From Prolixibacteraceae bacterium (GTDB taxonomy: Bacteria; Bacteroidota; Bacteroidia; Bacteroidales; Prolixibacteraceae): 50,928 bases of DNA. Below, in pieces: positions 17,073-27,034 of the stretch. Positions within the stretch are counted from its first letter, which is position 1; every line of letters starts with the position of its first letter. The position numbers and the translations under genes are program-made. The stretch is taken from the NCBI GenBank assembly GCA_027858715.1, contig JAQICD010000159.1, forward strand, positions 1 to 50,928, in the 5' to 3' direction. Below the pieces are notes generated by a model. That model had not been told where the DNA came from. It saw nothing but the letters and a program-made list of their open reading frames with translations, and made no database searches.

Positions 17073-19406
17073 TTATTTCTTTTTTCTTTTTGGTTTTTTT
17101 GGTGCAGGACCTTTTTCGATAATTTTTTTACATTCGTCAAGTGTTAAATTCTCCGCTTCGGTTCCTTTTGGTATTTTATAATTTTTCTTATTAAATGAGA
17201 TGTATGGACCCCATCGTCCGTTTAATACTTTAAGTTCTGGTTCTTCGTCAAAGGTTTTTATAACAGCTTTCCGGTCTTTTTCTCTTTTGGCTTCAATAAG
17301 TTCAATAGCATTTTCAAGTGCAATTGTAAGTGGGCTGTCGTCTTTCCCAATAGATACAAATTTATTGTCGTGCCTGATATAAGGGCCAAAACGACCAATG
17401 GCGGCAGTTACTTTTTTCCCTTCATATTCGCCCAATTCGCGAGGTAATTTAAATAAATCCAACGCCTCTTCCAGTGTAATGGTTCCAATACTCATACCCG
17501 GTTGCAGGCTAGCAAATTTTGGTTTTTCATCGCTTTCGGCATCACCTGTTTCTCCCAATTGAGCCAATGGTCCGTATCGGCCGATTTTGACTGAAATCGG
17601 CTTGCCTGTTTGTGGGTCGTCTCCTAGTATTCTTTCTCCATTGGCTTTTTCCGATATTTCGAGCGTTTCTTCAACTTGTTTGTGGAATGGTTTGTAGAAG
17701 GTCTTTAGCATTTTCTCCCATTCTTCTTTTCCTTCGGCAATTATGTCGAACTGTTCTTCAACTTTAGCAGTGAAGTTATAATCCATAATCATGTCGAAGT
17801 TTTTAACCAGAAAGTCATTTACGACCATCCCAATATCAGTCGGGAATAATTTTGACCGTTCGTAACCATAGTTTTCTTTTAGGATTTGTTCGTTAATTTT
17901 TTCTTTTTCCAGAGTTAACGAAATAAACTCTCTTTCTGAACCCGGTCGATCTTCTTTAACAACGTAGCCTCTATTTTGAATGGTTGTAATAATAGGTGCG
18001 TATGTAGAAGGGCGACCAATGCCTTGTTCTTCCAGCTTTTTAACCAGACTGGCTTCAGTGTATCTCGGCGGACGTTGCGAGAATCGTTGGGCAGCAGAAA
18101 TAGAGTTGAAAGAAATCACGTCATCTTTTTTGATGGGCGGAAGCAAAGTGTCTCCATTGTTTTTTTCTTCTTCATCGTCAGTCGATTCGAAGTAAACTTT
18201 CAGAAAACCATCGAATTTAACTACTTCGCCACTTGCTACAAATTTTTCATTTGTGCTTGAGATGCCAATGTTAACATTTGTTTTCTCCAGTTGAGCATCA
18301 CTCATTTGTGACGCAATCGACCGCTTCCATATTAGCTCGTAAAGTCGTTGTTCCTGTTTGGTTCCCGACACAGAGTCGTTTTCCATGTATGTTGGGCGGA
18401 TGGCTTCGTGTGCTTCCTGTGCGCCTTTCGAGTTGGTTTTAAATTGCCTTGTTTTTGAGTATTTTTCTCCGTATAGATTGTTAATTTTAGCTTTTGCAGT
18501 ATTAATTGCTAAGCTCGACAGGTTAACCGAGTCGGTACGCATGTAGGTTATTTTACCGGCTTCGTATAAACGTTGAGCTACACTCATAGTCTGTGCTACC
18601 GAGAAACCCAGTTTGCGACTGGCTTCCTGTTGTAATGTTGATGTAGTAAACGGCGGTGCAGGACTTCTTTTAGCAGGTTTTTTAACAACGTCGTCCACGT
18701 TAAACGTAGCTCCTTTGCATTTTTCTAAAAAGCTGTATGCTTCGTCTCGACTATTGAATCGTTTGTTTAATTCAGCTTTAAGCTGAACTTTCTGTCCATT
18801 TTCATCATCAGCCAAGAACAGGGCATTCACTCTGTAGCTTGATGTAGTTTTAAAATCCAATATTTCGCGTTCGCGTTCAACAATAAGCCTCACAGCCACC
18901 GATTGAACCCTTCCGGCTGATAATTGTGGTTTTACTTTTTTCCATAAAACCGGCGATACTTCAAACCCTACAAGGCGATCGAGTACACGACGTGCCTGTT
19001 GTGCATTTACAAGATTTTTATCAATTGTGCGTGGGTTTTTTATCGCTTCTTGTATGGCCGGTTTTGTAATTTCATGAAAAACAATGCGGCGTGTCTTTTT
19101 CTCGTCGAGATTTAAGGCCTCGAGTAAATGCCATGCAATGGCTTCTCCTTCGCGGTCCTCATCAGACGCGAGCCATACTATTTTAGCTTCCTTTGCAAGT
19201 TTTTTCAATTCGCTTACAACTGCTTTTTTATCGGATGAAATTGTGTAGCGGGGTTTAAAATCGTTTTCAATATCAACACCAAAGTCCTTTTTTTCGAGGT
19301 CGCGTATGTGTCCAAAACTTGATTTCACAAGGAAATCTTTCCCCAAAAACTTTTCTATTGTTTTTGCTTTTGCAGGTGACTCAACGATTACTAAGTTATC
19401 AACCAT
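17073..19406 (-). CDS. topA: DNA topoisomerase I
   Basis: 777 residues. This type IA enzyme relaxes negative supercoils. The TOPRIM domain opens with VIVESPAKAKTIEKFLG and carries ASDEDREGEAIAWHL near residue 80; LSAGRVQSVAVRLIVERE follows near 162; the catalytic tyrosine is Tyr288 in GKITYMRTDS; and RPSTYAPII marks the end of the core. The C-terminal third has no zinc-finger cysteines. In their place are repeats of the GRYGPLAQ / GRFGPYIRHD / GRWGPYISF kind and a basic tail (PKKPKRKKK), as is usual in Bacteroidota. It is the first gene of the minus-strand run that leads into the secretion locus. Confidence 0.97.
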   Translation of the reverse strand: MVDNLVIVESPAKAKTIEKFLGKDFLVKSSFGHIRDLEKKDFGVDIENDFKPRYTISSDKKAVVSELKKLAKEAKIVWLASDEDREGEAIAWHLLEALNLDEKKTRRIVFHEITKPAIQEAIKNPRTIDKNLVNAQQARRVLDRLVGFEVSPVLWKKVKPQLSAGRVQSVAVRLIVEREREILDFKTTSSYRVNALFLADDENGQKVQLKAELNKRFNSRDEAYSFLEKCKGATFNVDDVVKKPAKRSPAPPFTTSTLQQEASRKLGFSVAQTMSVAQRLYEAGKITYMRTDSVNLSSLAINTAKAKINNLYGEKYSKTRQFKTNSKGAQEAHEAIRPTYMENDSVSGTKQEQRLYELIWKRSIASQMSDAQLEKTNVNIGISSTNEKFVASGEVVKFDGFLKVYFESTDDEEEKNNGDTLLPPIKKDDVISFNSISAAQRFSQRPPRYTEASLVKKLEEQGIGRPSTYAPIITTIQNRGYVVKEDRPGSEREFISLTLEKEKINEQILKENYGYERSKLFPTDIGMVVNDFLVKNFDMIMDYNFTAKVEEQFDIIAEGKEEWEKMLKTFYKPFHKQVEETLEISEKANGERILGDDPQTGKPISVKIGRYGPLAQLGETGDAESDEKPKFASLQPGMSIGTITLEEALDLFKLPRELGEYEGKKVTAAIGRFGPYIRHDNKFVSIGKDDSPLTIALENAIELIEAKREKDRKAVIKTFDEEPELKVLNGRWGPYISFNKKNYKIPKGTEAENLTLDECKKIIEKGPAPKKPKRKKK

Positions 19407-19718
19407 ATATTTTTATTCTATGTTTGTTTGTTTTGGGTGTGTTTACTTGTCGCAATCAGCTGTTTATGCTGATGTTTTGACAATAATTCCCGTTTTGTAT
19501 CATTAAAAAATAAACTGCAAATTAAAGCATTTCAAAATGTAAGTTCAAAATTTTTATTTATTTGAGGTCTATTTATTTGATGAAAAGATAAAAAAAAGGG
19601 CAATAATATAGATTCGTTTTAGGTTTCTCAAATGACTGTTTTCATTGGTGTTGAATAAACATATTTTATTTAAAACCCATAGCATATAAAAATATTATAT
19701 TTGTAAAAATTTTTTTTT
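19407..19718. other. Intergenic region between the divergent topA and penicillin-binding protein genes
   Basis: 312 bases, rich in A and T, with no gene seen. TATATTTG at 19696-19703 fits a -7 box for the rightward gene, 16 bases before its start; a matching -33 box was not found. ATCAGC / GCTGAT (19455-19460 and 19468-19473) forms a small 6-bp hairpin in the probable topA leader. Confidence 0.35.
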
Positions 19719-22088
19719 ATGATGGAAGAACAAAAGCATTCTTTTAAGAAATATATAAAAGTGATATGGGGAACAGCTCTGTTACTTGTTGTAATGGCGG
19801 TTCTCTTTTTCTGGGCTGTTTCGGCAGGCAAATTTGGATTCATGCCAACTTTTGAAGAACTGGAGAATCCCAGACATTTGGTTGCAACCGAGATTATCAC
19901 ATCAGACGGGAAGATTCTTGGGAATTACTACAAGGAGGAAAATCGTAAGCTTGTCGGCTATGAAGAATTGAGTCCTCATTTAATAAATGCTTTAGTAGCA
20001 ACGGAGGATGAACGGTTTTATAAACATGCGGGCATCGATTTAAAAGGCTTGTTTAGAGCAGTTAAAGGCCTGATTGTTAATGATGCAGGTTCAGGAGGTG
20101 GAAGTACTATTACGCAGCAGTTGGCTAAATTATTATTTCCGCGCGAGAGCAATACCGGGTTAAAACTTGTAATTCGTAAGTTTCGCGAATGGGTAATTGC
20201 AGTTAAACTAGAGCGTAGCTATACCAAAGAAGAAATCATTACAATGTATCTTAATAAATTTGAGTTTATTAACGGAGCTTTTGGAGTACAAGTTGCTGCT
20301 CAGACGTATTTTAACACTACGGCCGATTCGCTTGAGATGCATCAGGCAGCCATATTAATTGGAATGCTTAAGGGCCCGTATTTATATAATCCGGTACGTT
20401 TTGAGAAACGGGCAATTGAACGCAGGAATGTGGTATTGGGTCAAATGTTGAAAAATCGATATATAAATCGTGAACAGTTTGATGAGGCTAAAAATATGCC
20501 ATTGGATTTGGACTTCAACCGTGACGGATTAAAAAAAGGTATAGCTCCTTATTTCCGGAAATATCTTGAACGTACTATTATTGCTCAAAAACCCGAGAGG
20601 TCATCGTACGGAAGTAGTAGCCGTGCACAACAACGATTTTTCGAAGATTCAATTGCATGGTACACAGATCCACTGTTCGGATGGTGCAACAAGAATAAAA
20701 AACCCGGTGGATCGAATTATGATTTGTATTCAGACGGACTAAAAATTTACACAACCATCGATTATCGTATGCAGCAATATGCTGAAGAATCGGTAAAAGA
20801 GCATTTGCAATGGTTACAGCCGCAACTTGATGCCCATGTTAAAAACTTCAGCAATCCTCCATTTTCAGATGATTTAACAACAGAGCAGGTTCAGCGGAAT
20901 CTAATGAATGAGATTTACCGGAGTCACCGATACAAGAGCCTGAAAACGAAGGGTTATAGCGATGAGCGAATAATGAAAAATTTTAATACCCCCGACACTA
21001 CTCTTCTTTATACATGGGAGGGCTATAAGGATACAATAGTAACCCCGCTAGATTCTATTAAATACTATCTTCGTCGTTTAAGTTCATCGTTTATGGCACT
21101 GGATCCCAATACCGGCGAAGTAAAAGCCTGGGTTGGAGGTTCGGCATACGGTTTTACCGAGATAGATATGGTGCGTTCATCTACCTATAAACGTCAGGTT
21201 GGCTCAACCTGTAAGCCTTTCTTATATACACTACCCATGCAAAACGGCCTATCGCCCTGTAAGCTGTTGCCCAATGTTGAACAGACTTTTATTTTGCCCG
21301 ACGGTACGAACTGGACAGCCAAAAATTCGGGCAGTACAGATTACGACGGAAAGATGGTGACTTTGCGGTGGGGACTGGCTAATTCGGTAAACCAGGTATC
21401 TGCTTGGGTTATGAAAAGATATAACCCTGAATCGATGCTTGGTGTTATGCGTAATATGGGAATTTACAGCGAGGTGCCTACTGTGCCTTCAATGTTTTTG
21501 GGTACTGCCGAGATAACTTTATATGAGATGGTTGCAGCTTATGCCGTATATCCAAATAAAGGTGTCTATACGACTCCGCTTATTGTGTCACGTATCGAAG
21601 ACCGAAATGGTAATGTACTGGCACATTTTACACCGCGAAGGCACGAAGCTATTGATGAGCAAACAGCTTACCTTATGACAAATCTATTGCAGAATGTGGT
21701 GAGTGAGGGAACAGGATTGAGGCTGAGATCAAAATATCAAGTTTATGAAGAATATGGTGGCTTTGATACTCCTTTTGCCGGAAAAACGGGAACTACTCAG
21801 AATCAAAGTGACGGTTGGTTTGTTGGATTTACCCCTGAATTGGTAGCAGGTGTTTGGACTGGTGCTAACTATCGAAGTATTCATTTTGAGGACATTACTC
21901 GTGGGCAGGGGACAAATACAGCGCTTCCTGTTTTTGGACGATTCTTTAAAAAAGTTTTCGCCGACTCAACGCTTGATTACAGCGAGTATTTCGAATATAA
22001 AGAACCCGAAGGATTTAATATTGACATTGACTGTGATGACAATGTTAGCGAAAAAAATGATATGCCATCGTTTGATGGATTTTGGTAG
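19719..22088 (+). CDS. Class A penicillin-binding protein (PBP1A-like)
   Basis: 789 residues. One N-terminal membrane helix (ALLLVVMAVLFFWAVSAG) is followed by a glycosyltransferase-51 domain (ATEDERFYKHAGID with the catalytic Glu, GGGSTITQQLAK) and then a transpeptidase domain from about residue 455 (SSFMALDPNTGEVKAWVGG). The transpeptidase motifs are complete: STCK (SxxK), SVN (SxN) and KTGTT. The enzyme polymerises and cross-links peptidoglycan on the outer face of the inner membrane. Two ATGs are adjacent (19719 and 19722); either is possible. The C-terminus is acidic. The Ig-like lipoprotein gene follows 80 bases on. Confidence 0.95.
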   Translation: MMEEQKHSFKKYIKVIWGTALLLVVMAVLFFWAVSAGKFGFMPTFEELENPRHLVATEIITSDGKILGNYYKEENRKLVGYEELSPHLINALVATEDERFYKHAGIDLKGLFRAVKGLIVNDAGSGGGSTITQQLAKLLFPRESNTGLKLVIRKFREWVIAVKLERSYTKEEIITMYLNKFEFINGAFGVQVAAQTYFNTTADSLEMHQAAILIGMLKGPYLYNPVRFEKRAIERRNVVLGQMLKNRYINREQFDEAKNMPLDLDFNRDGLKKGIAPYFRKYLERTIIAQKPERSSYGSSSRAQQRFFEDSIAWYTDPLFGWCNKNKKPGGSNYDLYSDGLKIYTTIDYRMQQYAEESVKEHLQWLQPQLDAHVKNFSNPPFSDDLTTEQVQRNLMNEIYRSHRYKSLKTKGYSDERIMKNFNTPDTTLLYTWEGYKDTIVTPLDSIKYYLRRLSSSFMALDPNTGEVKAWVGGSAYGFTEIDMVRSSTYKRQVGSTCKPFLYTLPMQNGLSPCKLLPNVEQTFILPDGTNWTAKNSGSTDYDGKMVTLRWGLANSVNQVSAWVMKRYNPESMLGVMRNMGIYSEVPTVPSMFLGTAEITLYEMVAAYAVYPNKGVYTTPLIVSRIEDRNGNVLAHFTPRRHEAIDEQTAYLMTNLLQNVVSEGTGLRLRSKYQVYEEYGGFDTPFAGKTGTTQNQSDGWFVGFTPELVAGVWTGANYRSIHFEDITRGQGTNTALPVFGRFFKKVFADSTLDYSEYFEYKEPEGFNIDIDCDDNVSEKNDMPSFDGFW

Positions 22089-22168
22089 AATTTCATGTTT
22101 AATGATTTTAAGCACGATAAGCAAACCCGATAGTTTTAAGAATTTCTAATTGATGTTGATTATATATT

Positions 22169-24094
22169 ATGCTATACAATAAGAAAGTGAAAAATTCGAA
22201 TGTGTCGGGGAGAAATATCCGAGAAATAGTGAGAAATATCATAAATGGGTGCATTTTCTTCGGAATAGTAGCAGGAAGCATCTTTTTTATTGGTTCGTGT
22301 GCCAATCCGGGTGCAGGCCCGACAGGAGGACCTCGAGACAGTATTGCTCCAGTAGTGCTAAATACATTTCCCAAACCGCTTGTGACAAACTTCAATGGAA
22401 GTCAGATTCAGGTTGACTTCAATGAATACGTAGTTGCCAATACGCTTTCAAACAGTATCGTAATATCACCGCCATTGGCAAAGCGTACGAATGTGCGAAC
22501 CAAGGGGCGTAGTGTTATTATTAAACTTGACGAAGATCTTGTGCCGGGACGTACCTATTCAATTGATTTTAAAGATGGAATAAAAGATTATAACGAAGGA
22601 AATGTGCTGGAAGGCTTTCGTATGCTTTTTTCTACTTACGACCAGATTGATACGCTTCGAATTAGTGGCTATCTTGTTGATGCATTCAAACACGAGCCAG
22701 TAGAAAAAGCTACAGTAACACTTTACAGTATTGATCACGATTCGGTGTTTTCAACCTTGCGCCCCGATTTTATTGCAAAACCCGATGAGGATGGTTTCTT
22801 TCTTTTCGATAATTTACCCGAAGACGCATACCGTTTATTCGGACTTGTTGACGACGACAGGGATTTGATGTACTCAAAAGAAACTGAACAGATTGCCTTT
22901 ATTGACTCTCTGATTTTTCCTTCAGCAAAATATGTTCAGCAAATTGATACAATTTTTGAAGAAAATGATACGCTGATATCAAAAGGCTATACTGAATATA
23001 GTCCGGGACAAATAAGTACATATCTTTTTACTGAAGATTATTTTGAACAATTTATTGATGAAAGTAAACGTGAACGGCGCAATACAATGTTGTTGGTTTT
23101 TAACGAATCGCTCACCGATTCGTTTGCATACGAGGTAATTGGTGTTGAAGACGAGCATTTGTATGTTGAGTTTGGATTAAACCGCGATAGTGTTTTATTT
23201 TGGCTTACCGATACTATTGCTGCTAAAACCGACTCGTTGTACCTGGCTCTAAATTATACGGTAACCGATACGATAAACAGATTTGTAAGCCGCATAGATA
23301 CAGTAAACATGTTTTTTAGTGAGAGACAGAAAACAAAAAAGAGCAGAAAAGCAGATGAAGAGTTAGCTGAACCTGAAAAACAACTTACGTTTTCATTTTC
23401 AACTAACTTAAAGCCAAATAATGTTGAATTGAATTCAAAAGTTTACGTTCAATCGCCCGATCCGTTACGCTCTTTCTCAAGTGAAAATGTAAGGCTTGAA
23501 GAGGCAATTAACGATTCGACGTATAATAATATCCCATTTACAGTTGTTCGCAATGGAGCTTCAAAAAGAAAGTATGGAATTGATTTCAATTTTGAGGAAC
23601 AAACAACCTATCGTTTAACTATTGATTCAGCTAGTATAGAGACGCTTAGCGGGCTACATAATTTGAAGTTTTCGGTGAGTTTTAAAACACGTGCACTCGA
23701 TTATTATGGAACAGCTATTTTTAAAATCGAAAGTTTTAGTGGCTCTGCTATTATACAGGTTTTGTCTAACGATAAAAATGAGAAAATAGTAAAAGAAATT
23801 CGTGAAACGTTAGGGGATAAAGAGATAACTTTAGCTTATTTACCACCCGGACGATATAGGTTTAAGTTAATCGACGATAGAAATAATAATGGCAAATGGG
23901 ATACTGGCAACTATGACGAAGCAATTCAGCCCGAGATGGTTTATTACTTTCCAAAAGTGTTAGACATAAAATCGAACTGGGAAATTAAGGAAAACTGGGA
24001 AATAGATCGCGACAATGTGCTGCCTAAAGACATTTATGACGCAGAAGCCGAAAAAGAAGAAAAACAGGCAGCTGCCGAACAAGGAAGAAGATAA
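22169..24094 (+). CDS. Ig-like domain lipoprotein (SbsA/Big_5 type)
   Basis: 641 residues. A hydrophobic stretch ends in FFIGSC (Cys44), so this is a lipoprotein with an unusually long N-region of about 23 residues; a later start cannot be excluded. The mature protein begins CANPGAGPTGGPRDSIAPVVLNTFPKP and an Ig-like (Big_5) domain of about 100 residues follows (IQVDFNEYV, RSVIIKLDEDLVPGRTYSIDF). A middle region resembles a carboxypeptidase-regulatory-like beta-sandwich (ISGYLVDAFKHEPVEKATVTLY). The family is widespread in Bacteroidota, of unknown function and probably in the outer membrane. The C-terminus is charged. It lies between the penicillin-binding protein and the CotH cassette, on the same strand. 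Confidence 0.8.
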   Translation: MLYNKKVKNSNVSGRNIREIVRNIINGCIFFGIVAGSIFFIGSCANPGAGPTGGPRDSIAPVVLNTFPKPLVTNFNGSQIQVDFNEYVVANTLSNSIVISPPLAKRTNVRTKGRSVIIKLDEDLVPGRTYSIDFKDGIKDYNEGNVLEGFRMLFSTYDQIDTLRISGYLVDAFKHEPVEKATVTLYSIDHDSVFSTLRPDFIAKPDEDGFFLFDNLPEDAYRLFGLVDDDRDLMYSKETEQIAFIDSLIFPSAKYVQQIDTIFEENDTLISKGYTEYSPGQISTYLFTEDYFEQFIDESKRERRNTMLLVFNESLTDSFAYEVIGVEDEHLYVEFGLNRDSVLFWLTDTIAAKTDSLYLALNYTVTDTINRFVSRIDTVNMFFSERQKTKKSRKADEELAEPEKQLTFSFSTNLKPNNVELNSKVYVQSPDPLRSFSSENVRLEEAINDSTYNNIPFTVVRNGASKRKYGIDFNFEEQTTYRLTIDSASIETLSGLHNLKFSVSFKTRALDYYGTAIFKIESFSGSAIIQVLSNDKNEKIVKEIRETLGDKEITLAYLPPGRYRFKLIDDRNNNGKWDTGNYDEAIQPEMVYYFPKVLDIKSNWEIKENWEIDRDNVLPKDIYDAEAEKEEKQAAAEQGRR

Positions 24095-24149
24095 TGCAGT
24101 CAATTGCTTTGTTGCAATCAAAAACATCTGAAAATAGAAAAACTAGAGG

Positions 24150-25415
24150 ATGAAAATTGAAATGAATTCTATTATTAAGAAATTAAACTATATAATATTC
24201 GTTGCACTTTTAGCAATTGTAAATTCATGCTACAATGAAATACTTATAATTCCCGATTATAACGATAATGTGTTCAACGTAACCCTAAGTGAAAGTGCAA
24301 TTGATAGAATTCTCGAAGCAAGAGGAGAACAATTCTATATCAGCCCGCTACCAAAGTTATCATATGGTAGTGTACCTTTGCAACTCGACCATATGAAAAT
24401 CAGGGGGCAAAGCGCTCTCAACTTTCAGAGAAAAAGTTACTCTGTTAATCTCGATGACTTTTTGGTTTTTAAAAATGACACCAATGATTTTATTTATATT
24501 GAGAAGTTTAAGCTATTATCGATGGTATATGACTACACATATATCGAAAATAGGCTTTCCCATATTCTCTTAAGCCAGATAGGTCTTTGGGATTTGCGTT
24601 CATTTTATACACAAGTTGTATTTAACGACGACAAACACCAGGGGTTATACCTTTTTGTTGAAGATCCCGAAGATTATTTAATACAGAACAAGGACGCAGA
24701 TATTGTTATCAGAAGATATTACCGTGGAGAAATTTCAAAAACTGAACTGGCAGATGGTATTACTACATCTGAATCGGAAAAATATAGTGCTGATTTTAAT
24801 GATATCTATTCAACGCTTTTAAAATTCAAGGGGAAGCAACTCTATGACGAACTTAATCGTCGTATGAATATCAATAATTACATGAAAAAAATGGCTTTCG
24901 ATTTTGTCGTAAAAAACGGCGACACTACAGATGAAGTATTTTTTTGGGCAAAAAAGCAAAACGGAAATTCTTATTTTGATATTTTACCATGGGATTACGA
25001 TGATTTATTTACGATACAACCCCATGAGGTTGGTAGAGCATGGGCTGTTGGAACAGTATTTGGCGAGCGTATTTATGAAACTCATGCCGATGTGCTTAAA
25101 GAACTCAACGGAAAATTAATTTTCTCTATTGAAGACGATATAGACTATGCCATTGCCACTGATGATTACTTATATAATGTGTATTTAACGCAACTGGGAT
25201 TTGTGCTGAATAAATTAGATGTTATTATTGATCAGGCATTTCTTGATTTGAAAAAGGAACTTGACCCTTATTATGAATTTCCGAAAATAATCGAACAATC
25301 AAAATACGATGCAAATGAGACTTCAGCAGACATTTACAGTAAAAACATAGCTGAAAAGCATCAGTATTTATCCGGCAGAATCCAATTTATAATGTCAAAA
25401 ATAAGGAACCAATGA
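24150..25415 (+). CDS. CotH-like kinase-fold lipoprotein, divergent (first of cassette)
   Basis: 421 residues with a lipoprotein-like signal (AIVNSC, Cys27). The CotH kinase family is suggested by MKIRGQSALNFQRKSY (RGQS at 85-88, candidate ATP-binding Lys95), DKHQGLYLFVE near 161-171, NGD near 256-258 as the catalytic Asp region, and FDILPWDYDDLF (Asp282 and Asp284) as the metal-binding region. The Asn that normally stands five residues after the catalytic Asp is Val263, so activity is doubtful. CotH proteins phosphorylate spore-coat proteins in Bacillus; the bacterial relatives outside spore formers have no known substrate. An AGAGG site abuts the first ATG, so the ATG at 24162 is an alternative start. 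The stop overlaps the next start (ATGA). Confidence 0.75.
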   Translation: MKIEMNSIIKKLNYIIFVALLAIVNSCYNEILIIPDYNDNVFNVTLSESAIDRILEARGEQFYISPLPKLSYGSVPLQLDHMKIRGQSALNFQRKSYSVNLDDFLVFKNDTNDFIYIEKFKLLSMVYDYTYIENRLSHILLSQIGLWDLRSFYTQVVFNDDKHQGLYLFVEDPEDYLIQNKDADIVIRRYYRGEISKTELADGITTSESEKYSADFNDIYSTLLKFKGKQLYDELNRRMNINNYMKKMAFDFVVKNGDTTDEVFFWAKKQNGNSYFDILPWDYDDLFTIQPHEVGRAWAVGTVFGERIYETHADVLKELNGKLIFSIEDDIDYAIATDDYLYNVYLTQLGFVLNKLDVIIDQAFLDLKKELDPYYEFPKIIEQSKYDANETSADIYSKNIAEKHQYLSGRIQFIMSKIRNQ

Positions 25416-27028
25416 TTCGAAATATAGTACTACTTATTGCATCCTGTTTTATTATGTTAATGTACTCCTGTGGACCAGACGAGGTTTATCTAAAAGGTGA
25501 CTTTTCAATTCTAGAGGTTGAAAACCGTACAAATTATATGATCCCGTTTACCCTTGAAGAGGTTGATGGCTATGAGGTTGTGCTAAACGATTCGTCCATA
25601 CAATTTTCTCAGGGTGTCTTTAGACTTGAAGAGGCCGGGTTTTATGAAATGATAATTAACAAAACTGATACAACAGTATTTGTATTGCTTGACAATGAAA
25701 GGGGTGAAACTGAATGGGGCTTAAAAAAATGGACACCTTTATTGTCGGATTTTGATACTCATTTTGATGGTAAAATTGAGATTATCCATCCTTTATTTAG
25801 TATAGAAGGAGTAAACATTCCATATGTAATAAAAGCCGGAAGTTGGGATATTTCTTCATCAGTTTGTTTGAAATGCAATAAAGAAAATGGTGCTGAATTT
25901 CTTGTGAAGTATGGTGTTGGCATTACCTCTCAGATAGTTAATGAGAATAACCAATTGGTGACAAATATTGCAGGCAGTAAAAACATACGTGAACTACGGC
26001 GATATGAAAATGAAAAGATAACCTTGCCCACAATTATTAAAAGTGATTATGAGATACCTTCAAACTCGCTGATTGAAATAAAGCAAAACACTGAAATAGC
26101 GGCCAATGTAACACTTGTTATCAATAGTGGCTGTACTATGCTTATTCATCCTGCAATTAATATTTTTGTAAAAGGAAATATCGACATCAAAGGAACTGAC
26201 GAAGCTCCTGTACTCATTACCTGTAATAATTCTGACGAATATTTTGGAGGATTCATTGTTGATGGAGTTCAATCAACAATAAGTGCTGAAAACTCTTTTT
26301 TTACACGGTTCGGTTATCACTCGAGTGAAAGCTATCAATATGGGCACGCTAAACATCAGGCCTTGTTTAAGTTGAAAGATGCAGTAGGATCATTCTCGAA
26401 GTGTTACTTTTATGACTCACCCGGGCAGGCTTTTTATCCTGCATACTCGCAATTAAAACTCGATAGTTGTGTAGTTTCAAAAATTAAAACAACCGGCGAA
26501 GTTGTCGGCGGAAGAATTGAAATCAGCAACAGCTATCTTTCCGATTTCCCTGACGATTCCTTTACTTATCAAAATGAAGATAACGATGCTTTATATATTA
26601 ACGGAGCCGATGCACAGATATCTAACTCTATGTTTATGTTCGCAAAAGACGACGGTATAGATTCAGGTGCCGGGGGTGGAGGTATTATAAATGTCGATGC
26701 TTGCCGCTTTGAAGCCTGTTTTCACGAAGGCTTAGCACTGTCAAGCATTGAACCGTCAGTAAAAAAGCATACAATAACCAATTCCTTGTTTATTGGCTGT
26801 CAGCAAGGCGTGGAACTGGGGTACAGCTCTGCGAATCATAGCGTTGAGATAAGAACTTGTAATTTTGAACGAAACCATATTGGTATAAGATACGGTGATA
26901 ACTACAAAAATGATGTAAATGGCCTAATGACTGTGACAGGCGCAAAATTTTCAAATAATGATAAGAATTACTGGAACATGGTACGACAAACCTGGAGTTC
27001 CAAACCTCAGAACTTTTTAATTCACTAA
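25412..27028 (+). CDS. Right-handed parallel beta-helix lipoprotein (middle of cassette)
   Basis: 538 residues with a lipoprotein signal; the lipidated residue is Cys12 or Cys20. Residues 20-210 look like beta-sandwich material of unknown type. From about residue 215 the sequence becomes a series of short strand repeats of parallel beta-helix type (ANVTLVINSGCTMLIHP, AINIFVKGNIDIKGT, then ISNSYLSDF, ISNSMFMFAKDDGIDSG, ITNSLFIGCQQGVELG, TCNFERNHIGIRYG), as in pectate-lyase-like and NosD/CASH domains. No type IX C-terminal sorting domain is seen; the protein ends SSKPQNFLIH. Start chosen by an AAGGA site 6 bases upstream and the 4-base overlap with the CotH gene before it. It may be a surface scaffold or a binder of long glycans. 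Substrate unknown. Confidence 0.75.
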   Translation: MIRNIVLLIASCFIMLMYSCGPDEVYLKGDFSILEVENRTNYMIPFTLEEVDGYEVVLNDSSIQFSQGVFRLEEAGFYEMIINKTDTTVFVLLDNERGETEWGLKKWTPLLSDFDTHFDGKIEIIHPLFSIEGVNIPYVIKAGSWDISSSVCLKCNKENGAEFLVKYGVGITSQIVNENNQLVTNIAGSKNIRELRRYENEKITLPTIIKSDYEIPSNSLIEIKQNTEIAANVTLVINSGCTMLIHPAINIFVKGNIDIKGTDEAPVLITCNNSDEYFGGFIVDGVQSTISAENSFFTRFGYHSSESYQYGHAKHQALFKLKDAVGSFSKCYFYDSPGQAFYPAYSQLKLDSCVVSKIKTTGEVVGGRIEISNSYLSDFPDDSFTYQNEDNDALYINGADAQISNSMFMFAKDDGIDSGAGGGGIINVDACRFEACFHEGLALSSIEPSVKKHTITNSLFIGCQQGVELGYSSANHSVEIRTCNFERNHIGIRYGDNYKNDVNGLMTVTGAKFSNNDKNYWNMVRQTWSSKPQNFLIH

Positions 27029-27034
27029 AAAGAT

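Noticed and set aside
25412..27028. Type IX sorting domain at the C-terminus of the beta-helix protein
   Set aside because: The end (SSKPQNFLIH) lacks the usual CTD strands and motifs; the lipoprotein signal explains its export.
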